Source: Planctomycetota bacterium (GTDB lineage: Bacteria; Planctomycetota; UBA1135). From it: 64,000 bases of DNA. Under the pieces are notes generated by a model. The model was not told where the DNA came from. It saw only the letters and a program-made list of their open reading frames with translations, and made no database searches. The position numbers and the translations under genes are program-made. The first letter of the stretch is position 1, and each line of letters opens with the position of its first letter. The stretch spans positions 1 through 64,000 of the forward strand of contig JAJFFC010000015.1 in NCBI GenBank assembly GCA_021776795.1, read 5' to 3'. Positions 14,789 through 23,643 of the stretch are shown in pieces.

Positions 14789-16159
14789 TTATGACGGAAT
14801 TAAGCAGGCCGCAAAGCCGCCGGAACGGTCCTCTGCAGGTTCGAATAGGCGCTCTTCTTCCACCACACGCCCTGATTTGCGCGCCAGACGCTCGACGGCG
14901 AGCTCATCTTCCTCGGGCTCTAGCGAACAAGTGCTCCACAGTATCCGTGAAGTCGGTCCACAATGTGGGAGCAGGTACGTTTTGCGGAAGAGATCTTGCA
15001 AGGTGGTCAGCCGGTGCAACTCCTTCTTATGAAAGCGCCATCGTGCTTCCGGCCGTTTATGCAGTACCCCGGTGTTGGTGCAGGGGACATCGGCCAAAAC
15101 CAAATCCCAGTCTTGTCCGTGCGGCTCCTCGCCGAGGACGACCATTTCGATGTCGTGACCAAGACGCGCCGCTTCCGTATTCATGGTTTCCAAACGATGT
15201 GGGCTCAAGTCACATGCCAACAGCTGGCCCTTGCCGCCCATCAATTCCCAAGCGGCGAAACTCTTGCCGCCAGGTGCTGCACATAGGTCGAGGACCTTTT
15301 CCCCCGGCTGTGGTTTTGCCAGAAGCACACTCTCAAAGGAAGTGGGGTCTTGCACCGACCACCAACCTTCGGCGAAACCGGGCAGATTAGGAATCGCACG
15401 CGCCTTGCCCTCTTCAGAGTGGCGGCTAGGGCGCAACATGGTCATGCCTTCGTCGTAATCACGGCGCCCAAGCATGGGGAATCCTTCGGCGGCGAAGGCT
15501 TCGATCACTTGGTCGGCGGTTGCGCGCAAGGGGTTCACGCGAATCCACAACTGCGGCGGTTGATTCAAGATCTGTGCACGCTGACGCATTTCCTCTTCGC
15601 CGAGAACAGCATGCCATCGGCGTAGCAGGGCAGATGGATAGGAAAGGCGAGCCGCATGCACCGCGAACTCATCTTTACCAACGAACACCGGGCGATCGAA
15701 GGACCAGCCGTGGACATCGTCGACAGGTAGGTGCGTGGGGTCTTCAATGTGAAGGTCGGCGGCATTCTGCGCGGAAATGCCACGTTGTACCGCGCGCAAC
15801 AAGGCGTTGACAAAAGCTGCACGCCCACCGAGCTCTGGCTTCACCGCTTCCATCGTGGTGGCCAATGCTGCGTGATCGGGAACGCTATCTAAGAACAACA
15901 TTTGCGCAAGGCCCAAACGCAACGCCATCATGACTTCGGCGCCGCGCAAACGATTGTTGGCATAGGCCAAGGCGACGGCATCTAGAGTGCCCTGACGACG
16001 AAGAACTCCGCGCACCAGTTCTTGCGCTAAGGCGCGGTCCGCCGGCGCCGGTTCAAAGTGGCGCAACAGGGAATCTAGTTTGCGCGTGGGGTATTGCGGT
16101 GCCTCGGCCAGTAATGCCATCCAAGCAAGTCGCCGCGCGTTAGGTAAGTGGTCCGTCAT
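14789..16159 (-). CDS. rsmB: 16S rRNA (cytosine-967 C5)-methyltransferase
   Basis: A 456-residue protein with an N-terminal NusB-like RNA-binding domain (R-A-L-A-Q-E-L-V-R-G-V-L-R-R, F-V-N-A-L-L-R-A-V) and a C-terminal SAM-dependent methyltransferase domain. The latter has motif I V-L-D-L-C-A-A-P-G-G-K, motif IV A-D-V-P-C-T-N-T-G-V-L with one catalytic Cys, and S-T-C-S-L-E-P-E-E with the second. These define the RsmB/Fmu family. It directly follows fmt, a very common gene pairing in bacteria. The length is normal. Confidence 0.93.
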   Translation of the reverse strand: MTDHLPNARRLAWMALLAEAPQYPTRKLDSLLRHFEPAPADRALAQELVRGVLRRQGTLDAVALAYANNRLRGAEVMMALRLGLAQMLFLDSVPDHAALATTMEAVKPELGGRAAFVNALLRAVQRGISAQNAADLHIEDPTHLPVDDVHGWSFDRPVFVGKDEFAVHAARLSYPSALLRRWHAVLGEEEMRQRAQILNQPPQLWIRVNPLRATADQVIEAFAAEGFPMLGRRDYDEGMTMLRPSRHSEEGKARAIPNLPGFAEGWWSVQDPTSFESVLLAKPQPGEKVLDLCAAPGGKSFAAWELMGGKGQLLACDLSPHRLETMNTEAARLGHDIEMVVLGEEPHGQDWDLVLADVPCTNTGVLHKRPEARWRFHKKELHRLTTLQDLFRKTYLLPHCGPTSRILWSTCSLEPEEDELAVERLARKSGRVVEEERLFEPAEDRSGGFAACLIPS

Positions 16160-16180
16160 GATTGGCTTGGAAAAAGGTGA

Positions 16181-17140
16181 TTAGGCACCAATAATTTCCC
16201 CGACAGCAAGGGAAGTGCCGCGCAAGAAGTCACTCGCCACCATACGCCCCTTGCCTTCTCGCTGCACTTCCTCCAGGGCAAAGCAGCCGTTGCCACAAGC
16301 CACGAGGAGCGCGGGCTCTAAGGCCACGATGGTTCCTGGCGCGCCATCTGGGGCCTCGTCCACCACATGACCGCGATGAATCTTGAGGCCATCGCCGTTG
16401 GGGAGTTGGGTTTGGGCGCACGGCCAGGAAGCCATGGCACGCACGAAACGATCCATGTCTTCGGCGGATTGGCTCCAATCCACGACACCATCTTCCTTGC
16501 GCACCTTGCGGCAGACCGTCACCGCACTCTCGTCTTGGGGCTTCCCGCGGGGCAGTCCGCCTCTAGAGTTCTCGATCTCGCGGAAGAACTCCACCAATAG
16601 GTCTGCGCCAAGACCCGCAAGCCGCGCAAAGAGCTCGGGTGCCTCTTCGCGAGCTCCAATTGGGGTGGAGCGCTCGGCCAATACCGGGCCAGCATCTAAG
16701 GCCAACACCATTTGCTGCAGGCTCACACCCGTCTCTTCCTCGCCGGCCAAAATCGCCGCTTGCACCGGACTGGCGCCACGCCAACGCGGCAACAAGGACC
16801 CATGTAAGTTCACGCATCCTTGCGCAGGCAAATCCAGAAGCGCCTGATCTAACAACTGACCGTAACTCACGACCACGCCGACGTCGGCCTGCCAAGCGGC
16901 GAAGTCCTGCTGGAAGGCGGCGTCACGTGCAGACTCCGGCCGCAACACCGGAATGCCCTGAGCCTTTGCCAACTCGACCAATGGGTTGACGACTTTTTTG
17001 CGCCCGCGACCGGCGCGGCGCGGTGGGCTGGTGACTAGACCGGCAATCTTGAACCCGGCTTCGACCATCGCCGCAAACACCGGCGTGGCAAAAGGAGGCG
17101 AGCCGAGAAAGGCGAGGCGCAAGGCGGATTCGCGGGCCAA
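16181..17140 (-). CDS. fmt: Methionyl-tRNA formyltransferase
   Basis: It formylates the initiator Met-tRNA using 10-formyl-tetrahydrofolate. The N-terminal hydrolase-fold domain shows L-A-F-L-G-S-P-P-F-A and then N-L-H-G-S-L-L-P-R-W-R-G-A-S-P-V (catalytic Asn-His pair and SLLPxxRG). The C-terminal OB-fold domain follows (about 205-319). The open frame begins with a TTG at 17140. A second TTG at 17122 (L-R-L-A-F-L-G-S) matches the usual start of the family better, so the start is uncertain. The gene lies 13 bases behind trxA and upstream of rsmB. Confidence 0.93.
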   Translation of the reverse strand: MARESALRLAFLGSPPFATPVFAAMVEAGFKIAGLVTSPPRRAGRGRKKVVNPLVELAKAQGIPVLRPESARDAAFQQDFAAWQADVGVVVSYGQLLDQALLDLPAQGCVNLHGSLLPRWRGASPVQAAILAGEEETGVSLQQMVLALDAGPVLAERSTPIGAREEAPELFARLAGLGADLLVEFFREIENSRGGLPRGKPQDESAVTVCRKVRKEDGVVDWSQSAEDMDRFVRAMASWPCAQTQLPNGDGLKIHRGHVVDEAPDGAPGTIVALEPALLVACGNGCFALEEVQREGKGRMVASDFLRGTSLAVGEIIGA

Positions 17141-17153
17141 ATGGCCGCTGAGC

Positions 17154-17477
17154 CTAAATATGCGGCTCGACGAAAGCCTTGAGCTGGTCGTAGTTCATCA
17201 TGCCGGTGTGACGCGCCGCTTCTTTGCCTTCCTTGAAAATCAAGAAGCAGGGGATGGACATGACGCCGAACTCGGTAGCTTTGTTCGGGTTGTCTTGGGT
17301 GTTGTGCTTCACCACGCGGAGCGAGCTAGCCTTCTCCTCGGCTAGCTGATCTACAGCGGGGCCCATTGCGCGGCAAGGACCGCACCACGGAGCCCAAAAG
17401 TCGACCAGAATCGGGGTTGAGCTTTCGAGAACTTCCGACTGGAAAGTTGCGTCAGTGACTTCGGTGGCGTTAGACAT
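17154..17477 (-). CDS. trxA: Thioredoxin
   Basis: A 107-residue single-domain thioredoxin with the redox motif W31-C-G-P-C35 in V-D-F-W-A-P-W-C-G-P-C and the cis-proline region S-I-P-C-F-L-I-F. An extra Cys stands just after the cis-Pro (I-P-C), which is unusual, since that position is normally T/L/F. It is a general cytosolic disulfide reductant. It lies between scpA and fmt in the dense operon. Confidence 0.93.
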   Translation of the reverse strand: MSNATEVTDATFQSEVLESSTPILVDFWAPWCGPCRAMGPAVDQLAEEKASSLRVVKHNTQDNPNKATEFGVMSIPCFLIFKEGKEAARHTGMMNYDQLKAFVEPHI

Positions 17478-17504
17478 GATGTACAGCGTGATTATAGGAC
17501 AGGT

Positions 17505-18440
17505 TTACTCCTCTCCGATGAGTTCTTCGACCTCGGCATCGGCCTGCGCGGCCTGGCGGTCAAAATCATCGTCGAGGTTGTCGAGCTGCAGGGCGCCGGC
17601 GTCTTGCATGCGGCGCACGGTGACATCGGCGAAGGGCGAAACTTGCTCGAGGTCGACCTGTTGCTGCTTCGCGAGTTCGAGCAGCGCAACCAGGAAGTAG
17701 GCGGCGTCGCCACGGGCGGCCTTCTGTTCGCGCAAAAGTTCGTGATAGCTGGTGGCCGCAACATCTTGCAGCTTGAGCCATAGCTCCTCCACGTAGACCC
17801 GCAGCGGCTTGCCCACCGGGCGGATTTGATGCGGGCGCAGGAAGCCGGTTTCTTCTTCGAGGCGGCCGATGTGCCGGAGCAAATCCCACACCGAGACTTC
17901 GCCGATTTCCCAACCCTGGACTTCGTCTTCTTGCTCGGGCTCAGGCGGCAAGCCGAGCCAGCGACCGCCCGCAGGGAACAGGCGTCCGCGGCGTTCCCAA
18001 CCTGCCCGCAGTTCCTCGGCCACCCGACGTAACTCCTTATAGGCCAAGAGCTGCTGCACCAACTCTTCGCCAGGGTCGAAGGGGTCTTCGTCGGCCTCGA
18101 GTTCGTCTTGCGGCAGCAGGGAGCGGCTTTTGATGGCGAGCAAAGTCGCGGCAATGACGAGATAGTCGGCGGCTTCGTCGACGTCGATCTCGGGCAGCTC
18201 ACGGATGAACTGGCAGTAAGCGTCGCAGACCTCGGCCAAAGAGACCGTGTGAATCTCCATTTCCTTGTCCCGCACCAGCTGCAACAGCAGGTCTAGGGGG
18301 CCATGGAACACCCGCTCGAGGTGCACTGCAAAGCCAAAACCGTCTTCGCCCTCATCTGGGGCATCGGCGGGCTGACCCTCGGCGGCTCCGGCGTGCGGGC
18401 GGCTGGTGGGCAGCAATTCGGGGTCGACGGGCTCAATCAT
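17505..18440 (-). CDS. scpA: Segregation and condensation protein A
   Basis: This is the kleisin subunit of the SMC-ScpA-ScpB condensin. After an acidic N-terminal extension of about 35 residues, the ScpA pattern starts: F-H-G-P-L-D-L-L-L-Q-L-V-R, then E-I-D-V-D-E-A-A-D-Y-L-V-I-A-A-T-L-L-A-I-K-S-R-S-L-L-P. The C-terminal winged-helix part contains V-A-L-L-E-L-A-K-Q-Q-Q-V. At 311 residues it is slightly longer than usual because of the extension. It is the first gene of the eight-gene minus-strand run; no scpB is present nearby. Confidence 0.9.
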   Translation of the reverse strand: MIEPVDPELLPTSRPHAGAAEGQPADAPDEGEDGFGFAVHLERVFHGPLDLLLQLVRDKEMEIHTVSLAEVCDAYCQFIRELPEIDVDEAADYLVIAATLLAIKSRSLLPQDELEADEDPFDPGEELVQQLLAYKELRRVAEELRAGWERRGRLFPAGGRWLGLPPEPEQEDEVQGWEIGEVSVWDLLRHIGRLEEETGFLRPHQIRPVGKPLRVYVEELWLKLQDVAATSYHELLREQKAARGDAAYFLVALLELAKQQQVDLEQVSPFADVTVRRMQDAGALQLDNLDDDFDRQAAQADAEVEELIGEE

Positions 18441-18529
18441 GAAGGCGGGGGCCGCCGCGGCGGCGCCAAGTGGCTAGTTTATCGCCGATTTGGGTGCATT
18501 TCTCGTGGGTCAAGAGGCCGCAGCCAGAT

Positions 18530-19441
18530 TTATAGGGGCAGGGCATCGAGCGGCGCATAACGCAGCGCTGCGGTGGAAGATTCCTGCACTTTGGTGGAGT
18601 TCAGAATGTTAAGCCCCAGCGGCTTGCTCTGAACCTCGGTGGTTTCGGTGGTGAGCACGCGCGAATGGAACAGGCCGATGAGCTCGGCACGCCGGTTTTG
18701 CGAATTCCAGACATAGACCCCGCCCCCGGAGTGGCCCAGGGGAATCGCACTATCGACGTGGAAGTCCATCACTGCGGCCCCGGAGACCAGCTTCGCTGGG
18801 CCCTCGATGAGATAGGGGCCCGATTCAAAGAAGTGGACCAACTCCCCATAGGTCTCGGAGGGGAGCTTGCCGTCTTTGCGCAGATTGTGCTCGAGCGAGG
18901 CTGGCATGAACACCGAGGAGTAGCCGGCAATGAACAGCTGGCTGCCTGGCACCGCTTGCCATTTCGGGGTCCGCGCCGGCTCATGCAGCGGGGCGATGTC
19001 GTTCGTGGTCCAAATCGGGGCGTCGGTCTCGATGAGGACCCAGTCCGAGCGATTGACGCGGTCATAGCTCGACTCGGTCATGGCCGAGCTTGGCTGCCCG
19101 GGGTCCCCGGCCGCAATCAGGCGGAAATCACGTGCCAGGAAATCACCCTGCTCTCCCAGCAGCGCCAAGGTGGCGCGCTCGGGTAATGGGGCTTGGCGCC
19201 AATTTTCGGCCTGCACCCAGAAATGGCGATTGGTCAAGAGTTGCTTCTCCCCCACAATCACGGCCGAACCGTAGCCATCGAAGCCGCCCTCTTGGTGGTG
19301 GCCAAGCCAAATCGTGGAACGGACCTCGTGCTGCGAAAGCGCCGTCGCCGACTGACTGCGCAGAATTTGCGGGGCCGCCTGCTGGCATGACGCCAGCGGC
19401 AAAATCGCGAGGGCCAAGAGGCCGAGGAGATGGGTCTTCAT
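18530..19441 (-). CDS. Lipoprotein with trypsin-like serine protease fold
   Basis: The start at 19441 gives MKTHLLGLLALAILPLASC, a lipoprotein signal ending in L-A-S-C. The body shows a chymotrypsin-fold triad: His in L-L-T-N-R-H-F-W, Asp in S-D-W-V-L-I-E-T-D and Ser in P-L-G-H-S-G-G-G-V-Y-V-W. It would be an envelope-anchored protease of the S1/HtrA-like clan, without a PDZ domain. Its 5' end lies upstream of the divergent esterase gene at 19574. The substrate is unknown. Confidence 0.75.
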   Translation of the reverse strand: MKTHLLGLLALAILPLASCQQAAPQILRSQSATALSQHEVRSTIWLGHHQEGGFDGYGSAVIVGEKQLLTNRHFWVQAENWRQAPLPERATLALLGEQGDFLARDFRLIAAGDPGQPSSAMTESSYDRVNRSDWVLIETDAPIWTTNDIAPLHEPARTPKWQAVPGSQLFIAGYSSVFMPASLEHNLRKDGKLPSETYGELVHFFESGPYLIEGPAKLVSGAAVMDFHVDSAIPLGHSGGGVYVWNSQNRRAELIGLFHSRVLTTETTEVQSKPLGLNILNSTKVQESSTAALRYAPLDALPL

Positions 19442-19573
19442 TTGGCTCACCTCAGGCTACGTGCTCAAGCATTCGCAGCGGTACTTTTTATGCTGGTCAT
19501 TTCCGGTTGCGAAGGGGTGCCTGAGCCCTATCCCAGGATTCAGGACCCTGGCAATGGTCCATCTCGACCAATC

Positions 19574-20887
19574 ATGCTTTTCTCTTTACTCGCCCTTGCC
19601 GCATTCCCCCTGCCGGCGCAGGAGAAGGCCCTTGCAGCTGAACCGACGCCGCACCAACGACTTCATGAAGCGGTGAGTTTGCCGACGGCGAAGGCGCGCG
19701 CCAATGCGGCAAAGGCCCTTGCGCGCGACCGCGAGATTTCGCTCGAAGAATGGCTTGCCGTCATGCAAGGCTTTGGCATTTTTCCTGAAGTGGAATCGGG
19801 GGTACAAACCGTTCACGTGCCTTTGCGCATCGACGGCAAGGAAGAGAAAACGGAATTGGTGTTGTATGTGCCTTCGGCCTATGACGCAGAGAAGGCCTGG
19901 CCTTTACTAATGCTGCTGCATGGCTCCGGGGGCGACGGCATGGGCATGGCCCGCAACTGGCAGGCCTTTGCCGAGAAACATGGCTACTTGTTGCTTGCCC
20001 CGACTGACCCGGAATCCGGCAAGGGGTATGCCTTCCGCGAACGAGAACGGCAGGCTGGTCTTGCTGCACTGCGTTGGATGCGCTTGCAGTATCACGTCGA
20101 CGAAAACCGCATTCACCTTCATGGCGTCAGTCGTGGTGGGCACATGGCTTGGGATTTAGGCATACGTTTCCCGGACCTGTTTGCGTCTTTGGTTCCTGCC
20201 ATTGGCGGCCCCACTTGGACCCTCGCGAAGGGTCGCAACAACTTGCGCATGGTGGAGAACTTGCATCGCATGCCCATTCGAGATTTGCAGGGTGCACAAG
20301 ACGACGCTCACCTACTCCGCAATTTGCGCCAAGCTTTCGCTCGCCTCAAAGCAGTTGGCAATGACCAGGCTTTGCTGTTTGAGTTCCCGGATCTCGGGCA
20401 TAGCTTTCGCACCGACGTGGTGCTCTGGCCCGATTTCTTCGATGCCTGCCGTCGCGATCCTTGGCCCACCAAGGTGTTGTACCGACAAGCACGCAAAGAC
20501 CAGCCGCGCGCAGCTTGGGTGCGCATCAATCGTTTCAACAAAACCGTCGACGAACACTTTCGCATCGAAGCTCCACCGAAGTGGGCAAGCATGACTGATT
20601 TTGAACGCGCGGCTTATATTCAGGATTTAGCCGACGAGCGCACCGCGAAATTGACCGCGACGCGCCAAAGCGACGGCAGCTTCCAGATGAGTAGTGAAGG
20701 CGTGACCCGACTCATGCTGTATCTACCGCAAGAATGGATTCCTGAAGACGGTGCCTTGTCCGTTCAGATCAATGGCGACACACAAAAACTCAAGGTGAAG
20801 CCATCGAAGACCATCTTGCTTGTGGATTTTGTCGAACGTTTTGATCGCAGCGTGCTTCCGGTCGCGGAAGTCTCGATCAAAATTTAA
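19574..20887 (+). CDS. Secreted alpha/beta-hydrolase (esterase)
   Basis: The ATG at 19574 begins a clear signal peptide (MLFSLLALAAFPLPAQ). Earlier in-frame starts would overlap the divergent protease gene. The 437-residue protein has the hydrolase fold: oxyanion region L-L-M-L-L-H-G-S-G-G-D-G, nucleophile H-G-V-S-R-G-G and a late His in F-P-D-L-G-H-S-F. It resembles esterase/PHB-depolymerase-like feruloyl esterases. The last 100 residues form an extra beta-rich domain. A similar enzyme is encoded at 31612-33015. Confidence 0.75.
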   Translation: MLFSLLALAAFPLPAQEKALAAEPTPHQRLHEAVSLPTAKARANAAKALARDREISLEEWLAVMQGFGIFPEVESGVQTVHVPLRIDGKEEKTELVLYVPSAYDAEKAWPLLMLLHGSGGDGMGMARNWQAFAEKHGYLLLAPTDPESGKGYAFRERERQAGLAALRWMRLQYHVDENRIHLHGVSRGGHMAWDLGIRFPDLFASLVPAIGGPTWTLAKGRNNLRMVENLHRMPIRDLQGAQDDAHLLRNLRQAFARLKAVGNDQALLFEFPDLGHSFRTDVVLWPDFFDACRRDPWPTKVLYRQARKDQPRAAWVRINRFNKTVDEHFRIEAPPKWASMTDFERAAYIQDLADERTAKLTATRQSDGSFQMSSEGVTRLMLYLPQEWIPEDGALSVQINGDTQKLKVKPSKTILLVDFVERFDRSVLPVAEVSIKI

Positions 20888-21492
20888 GCGCCGCTTGAGC
20901 GCTTCGCGACCACCTCAAGAGGGCCAAGATAGGTTGGATTTGTATGGAAAAAATGCACATCGGCCACGGCTAAGCCGACCGCATGGTGGCCCTGGTGCTT
21001 GGCCAGGAATAGAGCGCGCTTGACGTGGAACTCTTGCGAAATGACCACATAGCTTGATTCTTGAAACACCTTTCCGGCACGCACGATGGAATCTAGGGTG
21101 CTAAAGCCCGCGTAGTCGCAAGAAATGTGTTGCTCGGTCACGCCCAATCCCATTAGATCTTCTTTCATCTGTGTGGGCTCGTCATAGTCCGGCCTGCTGT
21201 TGTCTCCACTAACGAGCAAAGCGCGCACTTTCCCGGCGTGATAAAGCTCCGCGGCGGCCTGAATACGAGGGGTATAGAACATGTTTACGCGACCACTCGC
21301 CGCGTATTTCCCAGTACCCAAGACCAAAGCGATTGGCCGCTCCGGGACCTGCCCTGGTTCCGTAAAAATTTGACCCTCTCCGGAATGGCCCACCGACCAG
21401 TCACAGAGCACCATCATGAGAGCCCCCATTGCCGCTGCTGAGCAAAGGCGATAGCGCCAAGACCAAAGCCGACCAAACCAATTTTTTCTCAC
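20884..21492 (-). CDS. sanA: SanA/YdcF-family (DUF218) envelope protein
   Basis: A 202-residue protein with a GTG start that overlaps the upstream GNAT stop (GTGA). A membrane anchor at about 15-33 precedes the DUF218 domain: I-A-L-V-L-G-T-G-K-Y, R-I-Q-A-A-A-E-L-Y-H-A-G-K-V, L-L-V-S-G-D-N and D-Y-A-G-F-S-T-L-D-S-I-V-R. These match E. coli SanA, which supports the envelope barrier to vancomycin at high temperature; its reaction is unknown. Its 3' end overlaps the convergent esterase gene. Confidence 0.85.
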   Translation of the reverse strand: MRKNWFGRLWSWRYRLCSAAAMGALMMVLCDWSVGHSGEGQIFTEPGQVPERPIALVLGTGKYAASGRVNMFYTPRIQAAAELYHAGKVRALLVSGDNSRPDYDEPTQMKEDLMGLGVTEQHISCDYAGFSTLDSIVRAGKVFQESSYVVISQEFHVKRALFLAKHQGHHAVGLAVADVHFFHTNPTYLGPLEVVAKRSSGA

Positions 21493-22019
21493 GCCAGCAC
21501 TCTAGCAAAAACAACTAGAGCTTGGCTCTCTCCAGGCAGAGTGACTTCGCCATCGCGAGAGAAGCCAAGTTTCTCGAGCAAGCGTGCTGAGGCAACATTG
21601 TCATGAGCCGTAATTGCTAGCAAGCGTTGGAAATTTAATTTGTCTTGGGCATGCTCAATGCATACGCGTGCCGCTTCCTCGGCATACCCCTTTCCGCGAT
21701 ACGCCGGCAAGAAGCCAAAGCCCAAATCCACTTCAGGAAGGCTGTCGCGCTTGACTAGGCCGCACAGCCCTATGGGTTGACCCGAGTCAAGTTCCTCTAC
21801 TAGGTAAAGCCCAAAATCAAAGCGCTGGTACAAAGTAAACAAGCGCTCGCGCAGCCAAGCACGGGCTTGCTCTTCATTGCGTACGCCAGGATCGCTGACG
21901 AAACGAATCCAATCTGGATCGTTGAGCAAGGCCACGAAAAAGGGTGCATCCTGCTCGGTGGCCCAGCGCAAACGTAAACGCAGAGTGTTCAAAACAGTCG
22001 TGCCGCTACGAGGTCTCAT
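21489..22019 (-). CDS. GNAT acetyltransferase, RimJ/RimL type
   Basis: A 176-residue GNAT-fold protein. The N-terminal L-R-L-R-W-A-T-E-Q-D-A is typical of the RimJ/L group. The acetyl-CoA site is L-P-A-Y-R-G-K-G-Y-A-E-E-A-A, followed by N-V-A-S-A-R-L-L-E-K-L-G-F. It acetylates an amine of an unknown protein or small molecule. It is the first gene of a two-gene operon with sanA. Confidence 0.85.
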   Translation of the reverse strand: MRPRSGTTVLNTLRLRLRWATEQDAPFFVALLNDPDWIRFVSDPGVRNEEQARAWLRERLFTLYQRFDFGLYLVEELDSGQPIGLCGLVKRDSLPEVDLGFGFLPAYRGKGYAEEAARVCIEHAQDKLNFQRLLAITAHDNVASARLLEKLGFSRDGEVTLPGESQALVVFARVLA

Positions 22020-22078
22020 TTTCTGCTACATCCTAACCTGGACTGGAGTGCCTTGTCACTGCGGGGTAGGATGCACTC

Positions 22079-23602
22079 ATGCCTTCAACTTCCACGATTC
22101 GGGCTCCCTATTACCCAATTATTTATGTGCGCGGATTCGCTGCCACCATGGGCGAAATTGAGGAAACCGTTGCCTCGCCCTATATGGGCTTCAACCTTGG
22201 CTCGACCAAGATTCGGCAAACTCAGGAGAAGAATGAAGTCACGCGCTTCGTTTTTGAGTCGCCGCTACTGCGACTAATGAAAGACGAAGGCTATACCGAT
22301 GCCTATCAAGGCGGTGATTTAGTGTCCGGCACCAAGCCCCATCCTGCGCGTTCGGTGTGGGTGTTTCGCTATTACGACAAAGACTCCACAAGTTTTGGCG
22401 ACGGCGATAAAGATTCTATTGTTTCTTATGCCGAAGATCTTGAGGCTTTCATTCACCATGTGCGTGACCAGGTTTGCCAGGGAGATGCTGTTCTCGAGAA
22501 GGACTTTAAAGTTTATCTTGTTGCCCACTCCATGGGAGGTTTGATTTGTCGTACCTACTTGCAGAACATCGCCCGGGGCAAAGACCACATGGTGGACAAG
22601 GTATTCACCTATGCCACGCCGCACCGCGGGATTGAAGTTTTTGGGCGTAACACGCCAGACCTCGGGCGACTCGATCCGCTTCATGTGCGCAACTTTAATC
22701 GCGAGTACATGCGTGAGTATCTCAAGCTCTCCCCGGGACAGCAGGTGAATTCCCTCGACGGCCATTTCCTCCCCGAACGCTTCTTCAGTTTTATTGGCAC
22801 CAACCATCGGGATTACGACACCTTCTTTGGATTATCTAGACGCGGGACCGGTGCCAGCAGTGACGGACTCGTCATGATGCGCAATGCCTATGTCGAGCAT
22901 TCGCCGCGTGCCTTTGCCCACCGCAGTCACAGCGGGCATTACGGCATCGTCAATTCTGAGGAGGGCTATCAAAACCTCCGCCGCTTCTTATTTGGCAACG
23001 TGCGCGTCGACGCCAAGCTTCAAGTGCATGAACTTCTGCTGCCACCGGCGGTGCAAAAGCGCAAGGACGAAGGCGCGCGAATTCGTGCCCGCTATAACCT
23101 CGACGCTGCTGCCAAGGTGCGCGGGGGCATTTACCACCTCAGCGAACGACGGGTAAGAATGGAATCGGCAATTCGTCAGTCCTATGAAGACATGGTGGAG
23201 CAAGGCAATGAGGTGTATCTCTACTCCGGCTACTTGGCCAAGAGCGCCAAGACCGATGCGGGCGACACTGCACTTGCCTTTTCCTTGGACCTTGCGGTTG
23301 AGGTTCCGCTGTTCGAAGTCGATCGACGCTTCTGGTTTGATGAACATTTTGAAGGCGATCGCTTATTTGAAGACAGCGTTTGCCTCCACCTGCGCCAACA
23401 AGGGGGTGGCATGACCCTGAAATACGGACTGCGCAGCGAACATGGTGCTGGAGTTGCCACCAAGTCTCTCGCCATCCAAGAGATGGCCGGCAGCGACCAA
23501 TGCCAAGTCGAAATCCCACTTGGCTTTCGCAAGGGCGCCTCTCGGCCACCACGTCCCGGAATGCGCGCCACCTTGCGCCTATGTTTCCAGCCGTGGGCCT
23601 AA
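22079..23602 (+). CDS. Cytosolic alpha/beta-hydrolase, lipase-like
   Basis: A 507-residue protein without a signal peptide. Its N-terminus, Y-P-I-I-Y-V-R-G-F-A, is the oxyanion-side strand of the fold. The nucleophile elbow is V-A-H-S-M-G-G-L, followed by T-Y-A-T-P-H-R-G-I typical of PGAP1/triacylglycerol-lipase-like enzymes. The likely His lies in H-S-G-H-Y-G-I-V. The last 170 residues form an additional beta-rich domain that I do not recognise. It stands alone, divergent from the GNAT-sanA pair. Confidence 0.7.
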   Translation: MPSTSTIRAPYYPIIYVRGFAATMGEIEETVASPYMGFNLGSTKIRQTQEKNEVTRFVFESPLLRLMKDEGYTDAYQGGDLVSGTKPHPARSVWVFRYYDKDSTSFGDGDKDSIVSYAEDLEAFIHHVRDQVCQGDAVLEKDFKVYLVAHSMGGLICRTYLQNIARGKDHMVDKVFTYATPHRGIEVFGRNTPDLGRLDPLHVRNFNREYMREYLKLSPGQQVNSLDGHFLPERFFSFIGTNHRDYDTFFGLSRRGTGASSDGLVMMRNAYVEHSPRAFAHRSHSGHYGIVNSEEGYQNLRRFLFGNVRVDAKLQVHELLLPPAVQKRKDEGARIRARYNLDAAAKVRGGIYHLSERRVRMESAIRQSYEDMVEQGNEVYLYSGYLAKSAKTDAGDTALAFSLDLAVEVPLFEVDRRFWFDEHFEGDRLFEDSVCLHLRQQGGGMTLKYGLRSEHGAGVATKSLAIQEMAGSDQCQVEIPLGFRKGASRPPRPGMRATLRLCFQPWA

Positions 23603-23643
23603 GAAAGCGCCCGCATCATGGCCGGGCGACCTAAGAATAGGGC

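Noticed and set aside
17492-18202. 236-residue minus-strand ORF overlapping scpA
   Set aside because: Ser/Arg/Cys-rich shadow of scpA in another frame; ScpA motifs lie in the other reading frame.
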